Positions 43,305 through 52,938 are shown, counted from the stretch's first letter. The stretch is DNA of 64,000 nt from Maribacter polysiphoniae (GCF_003148665.1 NZ_QGGQ01000002.1:434001-498000), one strand, 5' to 3'. The notes: generated by a model not told the origin, from the sequence alone. Numbers and translations: made by a program.

Positions 43305-44969
43305 TTAATAGGCATCATCATGAACATTGGCAACCGCCCTTCCTGATGGATCGTTCATGTTCTTGAATGCTTCATCCCACTCCAAGGCTATCTTTGTACT
43401 ACAAGCCACGGAAGGTTCTTGGGGGACACATAATGCAGCGGCATCGGATGGGAAATGTGATTCGAAAATAGTTCGATAATAGAACTCCTCTTTCGTTGTA
43501 GGTGTTTGCAATGGAAAACGGAATTTAGCATTCGCCAATTGCTCATCGGTAACTTCCGTTGCCACAACTTCTTTCAAAGTATCGATCCAACTATAGCCAA
43601 CACCGTCAGAGAATTGCTCTTTCTGTCTCCATGCCACACTTTCCGGCAACATTTCCTCAAAAGCCTTACGAACCACCCATTTTTCCATACGTTCCCCGTT
43701 GATCATCTTATCCTGTGGGTTGATGCGCATGGCCACATCCATGAATTCCTTATCCAAAAAGGGAACACGCCCTTCAATTCCCCAAGCAGCCAAACTTTTG
43801 TTCGCACGAAGGCAGTCATACATATGTAGTTTGCTCAACTTACGTACGGTTTCTTCATGAAATTCCTGAGCGTTCGGTGCTTTGTGGAAATACAGATAGC
43901 CTCCGAACAATTCATCGGCTCCTTCTCCTGAAAGCACCATTTTTATTCCCATTGATTTAATAACACGTGCCATCAAATACATTGGGGTGGAAGCCCTAAT
44001 GGTGGTGATGTCATAGGTTTCTAGGTTGTACACCACATCCTTGATGGCATCAAGACCTTCTTGGATGGTAAATTTTATTTCGTGGTGCACCGTTCCTATA
44101 TGATCGGCAACTTTCCGGGCTGCGGCTAAATCCGGCGAACCCTCCAAACCTACTGAAAAGGAATGCAGTTGCGGCCACCAGGCATCGGCAGTATCACCGG
44201 ACTCAATACGTTTCTGTGCGTATTTTTTCGCTACGGCTGAAGTTACCGACGAATCAAGTCCTCCAGAAAGCAACACACCATAGGGCACATCAGACATTAA
44301 CTGTCTATGAACCGCTGCTTCCAATGCTTCTTTTATCTCTTGAATACTGGTTTCATTATCTTTAACGGCATCGTACTCCATCCAATCACGGGTATACCAT
44401 TGCTTCAATTCCCCATCACTACTATGTAAGTAATGACCGGGAGGGAACAATTCAATTTTGGTACAGGTACCTTCCAAAGCCTTTAGCTCAGAAGCCACAT
44501 AAAAAGTACCATTTTGGTCCCACCCCATATACAAAGGAATAATCCCCATATGGTCACGGGCTACAAAATATTCGTCTTTTTCAGCATCATAAATGGCAAA
44601 ACCGAATATCCCGTTCATCTCATCGATAAAATCAACTCCCTTCGCTTGGTACAAAGCCAGAATCACTTCACAATCGGATTCTGTCTGAAAATCATATTTA
44701 CCTTCAAACTGCTTTCGTAGCTCCCTATGGTTATATATTTCCCCATTGGCGGCAAGCACCAACTTCTTATCAGGACTGAACAACGGTTGTTTTCCAGAGG
44801 CTGGATCGACAATAGACAACCTTTCATGAGCCAAAATAGCTTTCTCATCCGCATAAATACCGCTCCAATCTGGTCCCCTATGCCTGATTTTCTTGGACAT
44901 TTCCAACAATTGAGGCCTTAAAACTTCTGTACTTTCCTTTACGTCAAAGGCACAAACAATTCCACACAT
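43305..44969 (-). CDS. asnB: Asparagine synthetase B (glutamine-hydrolysing)
   Basis: A 554-residue enzyme that makes asparagine from aspartate, ATP and glutamine. It starts MCGIVCAFD, with Cys2 the N-terminal glutaminase nucleophile; this fixes the start at 44969. The class II amidotransferase motifs RHRGPDWSG and ANGEIYNHRELR follow. The synthetase half has the ATP pyrophosphatase loop LLSGGLDSSVTSAV near residue 240, LSGEGADELFGGYLYF near residue 350, and GIEGRVPFLDKEFMD. Length is normal for the bacterial asnB type. It is a single gene facing the DUF2911 gene across a 272-base AT-rich divergent interval. Confidence 0.97.
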   Translation of the reverse strand: MCGIVCAFDVKESTEVLRPQLLEMSKKIRHRGPDWSGIYADEKAILAHERLSIVDPASGKQPLFSPDKKLVLAANGEIYNHRELRKQFEGKYDFQTESDCEVILALYQAKGVDFIDEMNGIFGFAIYDAEKDEYFVARDHMGIIPLYMGWDQNGTFYVASELKALEGTCTKIELFPPGHYLHSSDGELKQWYTRDWMEYDAVKDNETSIQEIKEALEAAVHRQLMSDVPYGVLLSGGLDSSVTSAVAKKYAQKRIESGDTADAWWPQLHSFSVGLEGSPDLAAARKVADHIGTVHHEIKFTIQEGLDAIKDVVYNLETYDITTIRASTPMYLMARVIKSMGIKMVLSGEGADELFGGYLYFHKAPNAQEFHEETVRKLSKLHMYDCLRANKSLAAWGIEGRVPFLDKEFMDVAMRINPQDKMINGERMEKWVVRKAFEEMLPESVAWRQKEQFSDGVGYSWIDTLKEVVATEVTDEQLANAKFRFPLQTPTTKEEFYYRTIFESHFPSDAAALCVPQEPSVACSTKIALEWDEAFKNMNDPSGRAVANVHDDAY

Positions 44970-45180
44970 ATTTTAATATTTATATCAATTTATAGGCAAA
45001 TATCGATTTAAACTTTCATTTAAAAAACTTAACATCACATAATGATTACATTTTATTGCCTTAAACACAAATAAAACTACATATTGATACCATTTATTCG
45101 GAAAAATAAAAATAACCGCCCATTATGTAAGTTGGGATAATTTTAACGACTTTTTATATTCCATTAAATAGAGAACTATT

Positions 45181-45188
45181 TAGTTTTG
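45181..45188 (+). promoter_or_regulatory. Candidate -7 promoter box for the DUF2911 gene
   Basis: TAGTTTTG matches TAnnTTTG, 53 bases before the ATG. The leader then contains a perfect hairpin CCTGAA-ACGAA-TTCAGG at 45200-45216. Confidence 0.4.
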
Positions 45189-45241
45189 GAAAAACTAAAC
45201 CTGAAACGAATTCAGGACAAAAAACAAAGACTAATATAATT

Positions 45242-45781
45242 ATGAAAAAACTAGCAACACTATCACTTATTATGCTTGCCTTGGTATGCACGAACAATTT
45301 ATCAGCCCAGAAATTCAGTGGATTGGATAAAAGTCCCATGGACATGACATCATTCCCTTCCAGTTACAAAGTAGCCGACAAAGCTGTTCGGGTTACCTAT
45401 AGCAGACCCCAATTAAAAGGTCGTTCTGTTTCTGAACTTGCCCCTGCCGGTGAAGTGTGGAGAACCGGTGCCAACGAAGCTGTTGAAATTACTTTTTACA
45501 AAGATGCCAATGTAGGCGGTACCGATGTAAAAGCAGGTACCTATTCCTTATTCACTATTCCTGGTAAAGGGGAATGGACAGTTATCCTAAACAGCAACCT
45601 CAACCAATGGGGTGCGTATTCTTATGACAAAAAAGCGGATGTTGCAAGGGTAAAGGCTGCGACCAGTACGGACAGTGAGTCTTTGGACGCATTCTCAATG
45701 GTCTTCAAGGAAGTAGAAGGTGGTACACATTTGGTAATGGGATGGGGAACCGTTAGGGTTAACCTACCTATCATGTTCTAG
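45242..45781 (+). CDS. DUF2911 family exported protein
   Basis: A 179-residue protein with a signal peptide (MKKLATLSLIMLALVCTNNLSAQ). The mature domain has the DUF2911 phrases VTYSRPQLKGRSVSELAPAGEVWRTGANEAVEITFYKDANVGGTDVKAGTYSLFTIPG and a final GTVRVNLPI strand set. The family is widespread in Bacteroidota and its function is unknown. The beta-rich fold suggests a small periplasmic or secreted binding protein. The gene stands alone, ends in a strong terminator, and has a hairpin in its leader. Confidence 0.9.
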   Translation: MKKLATLSLIMLALVCTNNLSAQKFSGLDKSPMDMTSFPSSYKVADKAVRVTYSRPQLKGRSVSELAPAGEVWRTGANEAVEITFYKDANVGGTDVKAGTYSLFTIPGKGEWTVILNSNLNQWGAYSYDKKADVARVKAATSTDSESLDAFSMVFKEVEGGTHLVMGWGTVRVNLPIMF

Positions 45782-45810
45782 GACGGTCGATCCAAATGAT
45801 CAAGAATATC

Positions 45811-45839
45811 AAACCGAAGCAATTTGCTTCGGTTTTTTT
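45811..45839. terminator. Bidirectional intrinsic terminator
   Basis: The stem AAACCGAAGCA / TGCTTCGGTTT has a 3-base loop and seven T on the right. It sits between the convergent DUF2911 and amidohydrolase genes. Confidence 0.88.
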
Positions 45840-45843
45840 ATAC

Positions 45844-47463
45844 TTAATGAACCCGTTTCCCAGCAATATAAGTCTGTTCAGCCTCTATTTTCGGTACATT
45901 TTCCATAGGGGTTTCCATTAAATCATCGCTATACACCGTAAAATCGGCAAATTTCCCCACTTCTATACTACCCTTCTCCTCTTCCTCAAAATTGGAATAT
46001 GCCGCCCATATGGTCATCCCCCTCAACGCTTCCTCACTTGTCAGGGCATCCTTCATACCATAGCCCCCTTCGGGATAATTATCCAAATCCTTCCTGGCCA
46101 CAGCGGCGTAGAATGTTAGGAACGGACTCACCTTTTCTACAGGAAAATCAGTCCCCAAGGCAATGGTACCCGATTTCTCCAATAAAGCTTTATAGGCATA
46201 GGCCCCTTTTTCCCGTTCTTTCCCAATCCTATCCCCTGCCCAATACATATCACTGGTCGCATGGGTTGGTTGTACGGAAGGGATAATCCCATTCTTGAAA
46301 TAATCAAAATACGCTGGAGAAATGATCTGTGCGTGCTCAACTTTCCAACGTCTATCTTTTTTACCTTCCAAAGCTCTTTTATAAGCCCTTAAAACAACAG
46401 CATTGGCAGAATCGCCTATGGCATGTGTATTCATCTGGTATTCAGTTGCTGCAATGCTATCCGCCAAACGCTCTATTTGGGCTATAGGGGTAACCATGGC
46501 CCCATAATGTCCCGGTTTGTCAGAATAAGGTTCGCGCATGGCCGCCCCTCTTGAACCCAAGGCCCCATCGGCATAAACCTTGACGGAACGCACATTCAGG
46601 TGTTCGGTTTTAAAGGGTTTGCGTTTCAAATAATAATCCAAATTACTTTGAGAAGCGCTTATCATCGCATATATCCGAATGGATAGATCCCCAGTTTGGT
46701 GAAGGCTATCGATCAACGCTATGGTTGAACGACCAAGCCCCGCATCGTTGACCGTTGTAAGTCCATAATCCAAACAAATGCTTTCGGCATCCTTTAAAGC
46801 TTGGATTTGGGCCTCCCTATCCATGGGAGGAATTACCGCATAGACCATATCCATGGGATTATCGATCAAAACACCGGTTAACTTTCCCTCTTTCTTAACG
46901 ATTTCACCACCATCGACCTTGGTATCCATATCAATACCAGCTATATCCAACGCCTTTTGATTGACCAAGAGCGCGTGCCCATCGATTCGGCTTAAAGCTA
47001 CCGGTGTATCTGGAAACAAGACATCCAATTTATCTTTGGTGGGAAATTCCTTTACCTCCCAATCATTTTGATCCCATCCATCCCCTAGAATAAAGTCCTT
47101 CGGATGACGTTCCTGAAACGCCTTGACTTTTTCAAGTACCTCATCAAAACTCTTGGTACCCATCAAATCGACTACTTGTTGTTTTTGACCCAATCCGTAA
47201 AAATGGCAATGGGCATCGATTAGTCCGGGAGTTATGGTTTTACCTTGGGCGTCCACGATAGTATCGGAAATATATTTTGCTTGGATTTCATCCGATGTAC
47301 CTATGGCTACAAACTTACCATCATTCACGGCAAAAGCCTCGACCTTGGAAAAATCCCCATCTACGGTATAGGTATTTGAATTGATTACAATCAATTCAAC
47401 ATTTTCCTTTTTTTGGCCACAAGCCACCAATAAAATCGAAAAGAGCAGCAAAAAATATTTCAT
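45844..47463 (-). CDS. Amidohydrolase lipoprotein, YtcJ-like (amidohydrolase family 3)
   Basis: About 539 residues from the ATG at 47463 (MKYFLLLFSILLVAC); a TTG two codons earlier is the other option. The lipobox cysteine is at residue 15. The metal-dependent hydrolase marks are seen: PGLIDAHCHFYGLG (first metal histidines, residues 80-93), GDGWDQNDW, HALLVNQKALDIAGI, NTHAIGDSANAVVLRAY, VEHAQIISP, and ALGTDFPVE with the late Asp. Members of this group act on amides or N-substituted compounds, and most have unknown substrates. As a lipoprotein it acts in the envelope, which is common for Bacteroidota members. It is a single gene with its own promoter-like box. Confidence 0.9.
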   Translation of the reverse strand: MKYFLLLFSILLVACGQKKENVELIVINSNTYTVDGDFSKVEAFAVNDGKFVAIGTSDEIQAKYISDTIVDAQGKTITPGLIDAHCHFYGLGQKQQVVDLMGTKSFDEVLEKVKAFQERHPKDFILGDGWDQNDWEVKEFPTKDKLDVLFPDTPVALSRIDGHALLVNQKALDIAGIDMDTKVDGGEIVKKEGKLTGVLIDNPMDMVYAVIPPMDREAQIQALKDAESICLDYGLTTVNDAGLGRSTIALIDSLHQTGDLSIRIYAMISASQSNLDYYLKRKPFKTEHLNVRSVKVYADGALGSRGAAMREPYSDKPGHYGAMVTPIAQIERLADSIAATEYQMNTHAIGDSANAVVLRAYKRALEGKKDRRWKVEHAQIISPAYFDYFKNGIIPSVQPTHATSDMYWAGDRIGKEREKGAYAYKALLEKSGTIALGTDFPVEKVSPFLTFYAAVARKDLDNYPEGGYGMKDALTSEEALRGMTIWAAYSNFEEEEKGSIEVGKFADFTVYSDDLMETPMENVPKIEAEQTYIAGKRVH

Positions 47464-47508
47464 AAGCAAAAAGATTGGTTTGTAAAGTCGTGTGAATTAC
47501 GTGATTGC

Positions 47509-47516
47509 CAAATGTA
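47509..47516 (-). promoter_or_regulatory. Candidate -7 promoter box for the amidohydrolase gene
   Basis: TACATTTG on the minus strand matches TAnnTTTG and lies 46 bases before the ATG. No clear -33 element. Confidence 0.4.
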
Positions 47517-47555
47517 CATAATCTTGAATAAATCTTTTCCTTGCAGGAATAGGCA

Positions 47556-47599
47556 AAGAAAAACCCAAAAAAGACGACTTTACATCCTTTTTGGGTTTT
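47556..47599 (-). terminator. Intrinsic terminator of the NYN gene and its operon
   Basis: AAAACCCAAAAA on the left pairs with TTTTTGGGTTTT at 47588-47599 around a 16-base loop. On the minus strand the stem ends in a T-rich stretch. It lies 54 bases after the NYN stop. Confidence 0.55.
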
Positions 47600-47653
47600 C
47601 TAGGTACAGCTATCCAAGCTCCCTTTCTTTTTATGGTCGGGTGCCCTATACCT

Positions 47654-48415
47654 CTATTTTTTTCGGGAGTGTGATGATTTTTTTTCTTTCACCTTTACAT
47701 ACACCAACTTATTACGACCACGGGAATCCTCTCGACGGTCCAATTCAAAATTCTTAATAGCCGACATTAAAGGCGTCAACTTCTGAAAACCATAATTACG
47801 GGAGTCGAAATTCGGATGTCTTTTTTGAAGCAAGCTACCTACATCGCCCAAGAAGGCCCAGCCATCATCATCGGCCACATCATCGATAGTCGAAGCTATA
47901 AGTCGAATATCCTTTGGAGTGATCTTATCTACATTACTTTCCGGGACATTCTCACTTTGGTTCGTTCCCAACGCTTCCTCTGATTGGGCTTTAAGAATCT
48001 CGATATAGATAAACCGGTCACATGCCACAATAAATGGTTTGGGGGTTTTCTTCTCGCCCATTCCAATCACTTGCATACCTGCTTCCCGCAATCTTGTGGC
48101 CAGACGCGTAAAATCGCTATCACTACTTACGATACAGAACCCATTGACCTTGCCGGAATATAATATATCCATAGCATCGATGATCATTGCTGAATCCGTA
48201 GCATTCTTACCCGAGGTATACCCGTATTGTTGTATTGGGGTAATGGCATTTTCCAAGAGAACGTTCTTCCATTTACCCAAACGCGGATTGGTCCAATCCC
48301 CATAAATACGTTTGATCGTCGGGTTTCCGTATTTGGCTATTTCCGCCATCATCTCCTTGACGTAAGCTGAGGGAATATTATCCCCATCTATAAGTACTGC
48401 TATATTTAAATCCAT
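47654..48415 (-). CDS. NYN-domain protein with C-terminal LOTUS/OST-HTH domain
   Basis: A 253-residue cytoplasmic protein. The NYN nuclease fold (residues 1-145) shows the PIN-like acidic positions: AVLIDGDNIP at the start, YGYTSGKNATDSAMIIDAMD in the middle, and GFCIVSSDSDFTRLATRLREAG. After a linker, residues 165-245 form a LOTUS/OST-HTH domain (ITPKDIRLIASTIDDVADDDGWAFLGDVGSLLQKRHPNFDSRNYGFQKLTPLMSAI). The protein ends in a basic tail. Such LabA/DUF88-type proteins are thought to act on RNA. It starts 13 bases after the Tricorn-type protease gene and is the last gene of that operon. Confidence 0.9.
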   Translation of the reverse strand: MDLNIAVLIDGDNIPSAYVKEMMAEIAKYGNPTIKRIYGDWTNPRLGKWKNVLLENAITPIQQYGYTSGKNATDSAMIIDAMDILYSGKVNGFCIVSSDSDFTRLATRLREAGMQVIGMGEKKTPKPFIVACDRFIYIEILKAQSEEALGTNQSENVPESNVDKITPKDIRLIASTIDDVADDDGWAFLGDVGSLLQKRHPNFDSRNYGFQKLTPLMSAIKNFELDRREDSRGRNKLVYVKVKEKKSSHSRKK

Positions 48416-48428
48416 TTTGTATTTTGTT

Positions 48429-51400
48429 TTATTCTTTATTATTGAACGATTTATCTGGATATGCGGGTGGTTGTGGCACTTCCCTCGGGTCTTCCTTTAT
48501 TAATTTTTCAAGATGTGCAATAGCCGCCTTCAATTGTGCATCTTCCCCTTTGAAGGTTGCATGCGGCAGGTTATCGACAACAATATCGGGTTCAAAACCA
48601 TGACCTTCGATAAGCCATTCCCCATTTTCGCCATAAACCCCCATCATCGGTGCTCTTGCCAGTCCGCCATCGCTCAACCGATTCTCACCGCTCAACCAAA
48701 TTTCGCCACCCCAGGTACGTGTGCCTATGGCCGTACCTAATCCCAATTTTTTAAAACCATCCGCAAATGCCTCACCATCGGAGGCCGTATTACCATCGAC
48801 AAGGATAACGATATGCCCCCGAAAGGCGTACTGCATATTCCAATACGGCTTTCCTGATCTTGATTTCCAATACATCCAAGCTTTACGAATCAATTTTTCG
48901 AGAATAAAACTTTCAATATTGCCACCTCTGTTGTGCCGTACATCAATGATCAGTCCCGGTCTATTAAAAATAGGATAAAACTCCCTATACCATTGGTTTA
49001 AATCGCGGCTGCCCATGGCCTGTAAGTGTAGGTATCCCACTTTTCCCTCAGTGGCCTCCTCCACGGCCAAACGTCTGGAATACTCCCAATCACGATATCG
49101 TAAATTGTAGATATTCCCCTTGGGTTTTACAATGATATCCTTTTTAATGGCTCCCCGTTTTACCGTCAACCTTACCTGTTTGTCTTCCTGGTTCCGAATC
49201 AATTCACCCATATCCAAAGCGGATAAGGCCGGCCTACCATTGACATTGGTTATGACGTCACCTGGCTTGACATCCAGGTATGGGTCATCCAGGGGTGATT
49301 TTTCATCGGGGTAATCCGGGTCCGCTTTATAAATATAATCAATACGGAAACCACCTTGGTCTTCATCCCTAACCAATCTTGCCCCTAGGTCGGCAACAGG
49401 AATATTCGTGTCATCATCCCTAATATCACCTCCCCTTACACTTGTATGCAAAGCGGATAACTCACCCACAAACCGCCCTATGAGGTCGGACAATTCACTT
49501 CTTGTGGTTATACGATCGGTTAAAGGATAATATTTATCATACATGGCCTTCCAGTTTACCCCATGCATATTCTTATCATAAAAATAATCGCGTTCCATAC
49601 GCCAAGCATCGGTAAATATCTGCTTCCAATCCTCTTGGGGGGTTATTGCAAATTTCCATCCGGAAAGATCTATTTTATGATCACTTAAACCGCTGACCTT
49701 ATCGGTACCCGCATCGACCATAAAAAAATTGTTCTTTTGCCGAACCAATAATTTCTTGCCATCAGCGGTTAAATTAAAACTACGGACATCCTCAACCATG
49801 GTTTTCAGTTTCACCTCCTCATTATCGATTTTCAAAACCCCTAAATGCGTCTTCGCATCAACACCGGTTTCGCTGGCCAAGGTGTAGATGGCCTCTTTGG
49901 TCACGGCCAATCCACTATAATTACCGGGCTTCAACGGCACTTCCTGAATTCGCGCTACAATTCCTTCCTGATCAACAATCACATTGACTTTTTCCTTCCC
50001 ATTCTCCTTCCCTTTCTCCTTTTCATCATCCTTTTTGGACTTGGGTGCCAATTCATCATCAGGTCGAAAAGGAGATCTTGTTCCTTTTTGTAAGGCAATA
50101 TGATACAGTTTCTCACTGGCATCAAAATATGGTTCCGGTTGTCTTGGTCCCCACGGACTTCCCACTAGGGTCGTAAAACTTCTATCGGAAAGAAAATAGA
50201 TAAACTTGCCATCGGGACTCCATGCCGGATAATTACTATTCGCCCTATCGGTGGTTATCGGAAAGGAGTTGCCAGATACCACACCGTATACATGTACCCG
50301 TACCATGGTATTATCCGCTGCTTGTGTAAAGGCAATCCATTTACTGTCCGGTGACCATGAGAAAGCGTAAATACCTTCTTCATTGGTCGATATTTTTTTA
50401 CTTACGCCCGTGGCAATATCGAGTAGGTACAGATGCCCTCCTAAATCATCATAAGCCAGCCATTTACCATCTGGCGAGGGTTTTCCGGCATATCGTAGGA
50501 TTTCCCCATTCTTGGTGATTGGTTTTTGCGCCCCCACACCATCACTGGGCATACTTACAAATTCGAATTCACCACTTTCATCGGAAAGCACATAAATCCT
50601 TTTCCCATCCGGGGAGAAAACAGCATCCCTTAGCCTCACATTCTTCTTATCGGTAAATGCGACCCATCGACCAGACTTCACGGGCACTACAAAAGCCCTA
50701 CCCCTGGCCGTAATCACTATCCGTTCCCCTTGGGCATCCGGGGTGACTGCTGTAATATATTCCGATGGATCCTCCACCCATTTTTCACGTAATTGATCTA
50801 AGTCCGATGCCAAGCGAATGTCTATTTTTTTCTTGGTCCCATCCGTTATGGAATAATGCCAGATGTCCGCTCCGATTTGGTAAACAATATTCCCTTCAGA
50901 AAGGTTGGCATATCGTACATCAAAACCGGTATGATCGGTGTGCTGTTTTAAATCATTGCCATCCCGGTCCATAGACCAAATATTCATGATCCCATCGCGA
51001 TCGGTGATGAAATAGACCCTTCCGTTATACCACATGGGATGATGGCTTTCACCTGCATATCCTTTGGTCAACTGAATGGCCTCTGGACTACCTTGGGTAA
51101 ATTTCCAGATTTGTCTGGCCGTACCCCCTTTGTATCGTTTGGTCACATTGCCATGATAGGATGGTCTCACAAAAAAAACAGTGTTTCCAGAAGCATCAAA
51201 GGAAGCCTCACTGGCTTGACTCAAGGGAATTCGTTCCTTGATTTTGGTATCCAAATCTATGGTCACCAATTGACGATCTGGCAACGTGGCATAGGCACGG
51301 GTATCATATACGATCTTCCCGTCTGGAGTCCAACCATTGGTTATCGAAAAATCACTTTCATACGTCCAACGAACCGGAAGCCCTCCGGTTATTGGCATGG

Positions 51401-51692
51401 TGTATATTTCGGTAGGGCCTTCGTAACTTGCTGAGAAGGCAATGGTCTTTCCGTCGGGGGATATTGCAGGATATTGTTCCTCCTCGGCATGGGTCGTCAA
51501 CTTACGGGCCAACCCTCCGGTTAAAGGAACCGTCCAAATATCACCCTCCGCAGAAAACACCACGGTGTTCCCATGTACATCGGGAAATTGGTAATACCCT
51601 TCGAAACCTTGGGCGTAAATAGTTTGACTGACCATGCACCACAACACTGCAAAGATGCTTAATGGCCCAAGAATTCCATATTTAGATATCAT
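48429..51692 (-). CDS. Tricorn-type S41 serine protease, exported
   Basis: A 1087-residue protein with a signal peptide (residues 1-27). Residues 30-330 and 340-560 hold two beta-propeller sets built from WD40/PD40-like repeats (SPDGKxIAF, SPDSKWIAF). A Lys/Glu-rich linker follows (560-585). A helical core domain comes next (about 700-760), then a PDZ domain (PGDVITNVNGRPAL near residue 845). The C-terminal S41 peptidase domain has IDVRHNRGGNIESF and VDGNTASDGEAFADGF with the nucleophilic serine near residue 985. Tricorn proteases cut peptides into short pieces. This form is exported, so it acts in the periplasm or at the surface. It lies 20 bases after the GyrI-like gene. Confidence 0.93.
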   Translation of the reverse strand: MISKYGILGPLSIFAVLWCMVSQTIYAQGFEGYYQFPDVHGNTVVFSAEGDIWTVPLTGGLARKLTTHAEEEQYPAISPDGKTIAFSASYEGPTEIYTMPITGGLPVRWTYESDFSITNGWTPDGKIVYDTRAYATLPDRQLVTIDLDTKIKERIPLSQASEASFDASGNTVFFVRPSYHGNVTKRYKGGTARQIWKFTQGSPEAIQLTKGYAGESHHPMWYNGRVYFITDRDGIMNIWSMDRDGNDLKQHTDHTGFDVRYANLSEGNIVYQIGADIWHYSITDGTKKKIDIRLASDLDQLREKWVEDPSEYITAVTPDAQGERIVITARGRAFVVPVKSGRWVAFTDKKNVRLRDAVFSPDGKRIYVLSDESGEFEFVSMPSDGVGAQKPITKNGEILRYAGKPSPDGKWLAYDDLGGHLYLLDIATGVSKKISTNEEGIYAFSWSPDSKWIAFTQAADNTMVRVHVYGVVSGNSFPITTDRANSNYPAWSPDGKFIYFLSDRSFTTLVGSPWGPRQPEPYFDASEKLYHIALQKGTRSPFRPDDELAPKSKKDDEKEKGKENGKEKVNVIVDQEGIVARIQEVPLKPGNYSGLAVTKEAIYTLASETGVDAKTHLGVLKIDNEEVKLKTMVEDVRSFNLTADGKKLLVRQKNNFFMVDAGTDKVSGLSDHKIDLSGWKFAITPQEDWKQIFTDAWRMERDYFYDKNMHGVNWKAMYDKYYPLTDRITTRSELSDLIGRFVGELSALHTSVRGGDIRDDDTNIPVADLGARLVRDEDQGGFRIDYIYKADPDYPDEKSPLDDPYLDVKPGDVITNVNGRPALSALDMGELIRNQEDKQVRLTVKRGAIKKDIIVKPKGNIYNLRYRDWEYSRRLAVEEATEGKVGYLHLQAMGSRDLNQWYREFYPIFNRPGLIIDVRHNRGGNIESFILEKLIRKAWMYWKSRSGKPYWNMQYAFRGHIVILVDGNTASDGEAFADGFKKLGLGTAIGTRTWGGEIWLSGENRLSDGGLARAPMMGVYGENGEWLIEGHGFEPDIVVDNLPHATFKGEDAQLKAAIAHLEKLIKEDPREVPQPPAYPDKSFNNKE

Positions 51693-51712
51693 ATACCTTG
51701 TTTTTAATCTTT

Positions 51713-52204
51713 TTATTTATGTTGTATCGGAATCCAAATCTGCTCTTCGGATTCCGGGTGGTTGTTCTTGTACTTTTTCCCCAACACCTCAAAATGAGGA
51801 CGATTATCCAGAATATAGTCCGAGCTGGGCAACCAAGCGGAAAAGATATACTCAAATATCCGACTATCGGTACTCGAACCTTTGTAGTCAAAAACAGCAT
51901 ATAAGCCTGCCTGTAAGACAAAAGTACCACATTGATCGGGAACGTCAATGAAATCAGCCACCTCAACCATGGCCCACTTCTCGAATTCGATGGTGGGATC
52001 AAAATTATCAAAATAGTCTTTTGGATATACCTGTAGTGAAAATTTATTATCTGAAATGGTGTTGGAAATCGCTTTGATCATTGGCGCGAATGAACCCCAT
52101 AGTTCCCCTGTCCTGTTTTGGGCCAACGACATTCCAAGGTGTTTACCTACCAATCTTTTTTCTTGCAAAGCTTCAATCCTTGGTTTCAACATAGGCTCAC
52201 TCAT
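51713..52204 (-). CDS. GyrI-like small-molecule-binding domain protein (AraC effector-binding type)
   Basis: A 163-residue protein without a DNA-binding domain, signal peptide or membrane segment. It has the two-fold GyrI-like pattern: IEALQEKRLVGKHLGMSL, ELWGSFAPMI, KWAMVEVADFIDVPDQCGTFVLQAGLYAVFDYKGS, IFEYIFSAWLPSSDY, HFEVLGKKYKNNHPESEEQIWIPI. Stand-alone GyrI-like proteins bind hydrophobic ligands, and some hydrolyse them. The start overlaps the metallo-beta-lactamase stop by the ATGA pattern (52201-52204), so the two are translationally coupled. An ATG four codons later is possible. A link to drug or metabolite handling is inference. Confidence 0.85.
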   Translation of the reverse strand: MSEPMLKPRIEALQEKRLVGKHLGMSLAQNRTGELWGSFAPMIKAISNTISDNKFSLQVYPKDYFDNFDPTIEFEKWAMVEVADFIDVPDQCGTFVLQAGLYAVFDYKGSSTDSRIFEYIFSAWLPSSDYILDNRPHFEVLGKKYKNNHPESEEQIWIPIQHK

Positions 52205-52938
52205 TCTTTGAACATTTGGATGGTATAGTCCAACAACCCCATTCCCCCTGTATTTCCGTGACCGGGTATCACCACTTCCACATCGGGATATTTATGTTTT
52301 AAGCTTTCTACGGTATTTGACCACTCATGCAGGTTGGCATCACCAAGATATCCTTTACCGGCACCTTCGGACTTAATCAAACATCCCCCGAACAGGACTT
52401 TCTCATTGGGGTAATAGCACACAATATTATCCTTTGTATGCCCCTCCCCAATAAATCCGCATTTCAATTCCTTCTGCCCCACTGTTAGGGCAACATCCGA
52501 ATCAAATGCGTTTTGGGGCACTGCAAGATCCGCTTGTTTTGCCAAATCGATGGTCTTCTGGTATGCGTAGGAAGGAATGCCGCGTTTATGGAATACATGC
52601 AACCCGCCCAAGCAATCATCATGAAAATGCGTAGCGACAACCGCTTTGACGGCAACTCCTTTCTGATTCCCAAGCCAATTGATCAATTCAGCCGATGCAA
52701 CATCATTCGTCGGGGTATCAACGACCAAAGCTTGCCCACCGTCGATTACGATCATACCGTTACAAGGTACCTTACCGTAATCCTGGGTTTCCAAATAAGA
52801 AATATGCACATAGGTATGCCCTGTCAATTTTTGGATTTTGAGATGCTCTGATTCGTAATTGGTATGGGTGCTGTTTTGGGACCTGGCCCCAATAAAAAAA
52901 ATGAGGAATATCGGGAAAAGAATTTCTTTGACTTTCAT
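52201..52938 (-). CDS. Subclass B1 metallo-beta-lactamase
   Basis: A 245-residue exported protein (signal peptide to about residue 20). The zinc ligands of subclass B1 are all visible: THFHDD (H116, H118, D120), EGHTKDN (H196), FGGCLIKS (C221 with the conserved Lys224), and VIPGHGNTG (H263), by the standard numbering. Chromosomal B1 enzymes of this type occur in several flavobacterial genera and hydrolyse beta-lactams, often including carbapenems. Activity here cannot be shown from sequence. It heads a four-gene operon, overlapping a GyrI-like gene, with no AmpR-type regulator next to it. An ancestral, non-mobile origin is likely, since no mobile element is near. Confidence 0.88.
   Translation of the reverse strand: MKVKEILFPIFLIFFIGARSQNSTHTNYESEHLKIQKLTGHTYVHISYLETQDYGKVPCNGMIVIDGGQALVVDTPTNDVASAELINWLGNQKGVAVKAVVATHFHDDCLGGLHVFHKRGIPSYAYQKTIDLAKQADLAVPQNAFDSDVALTVGQKELKCGFIGEGHTKDNIVCYYPNEKVLFGGCLIKSEGAGKGYLGDANLHEWSNTVESLKHKYPDVEVVIPGHGNTGGMGLLDYTIQMFKE

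Noticed and set aside
47512-47757. 81-codon plus-strand open frame between the amidohydrolase and NYN genes
   Set aside because: It crosses the operon terminator hairpin and the end of the NYN gene on the other strand, and the product has no recognisable pattern.
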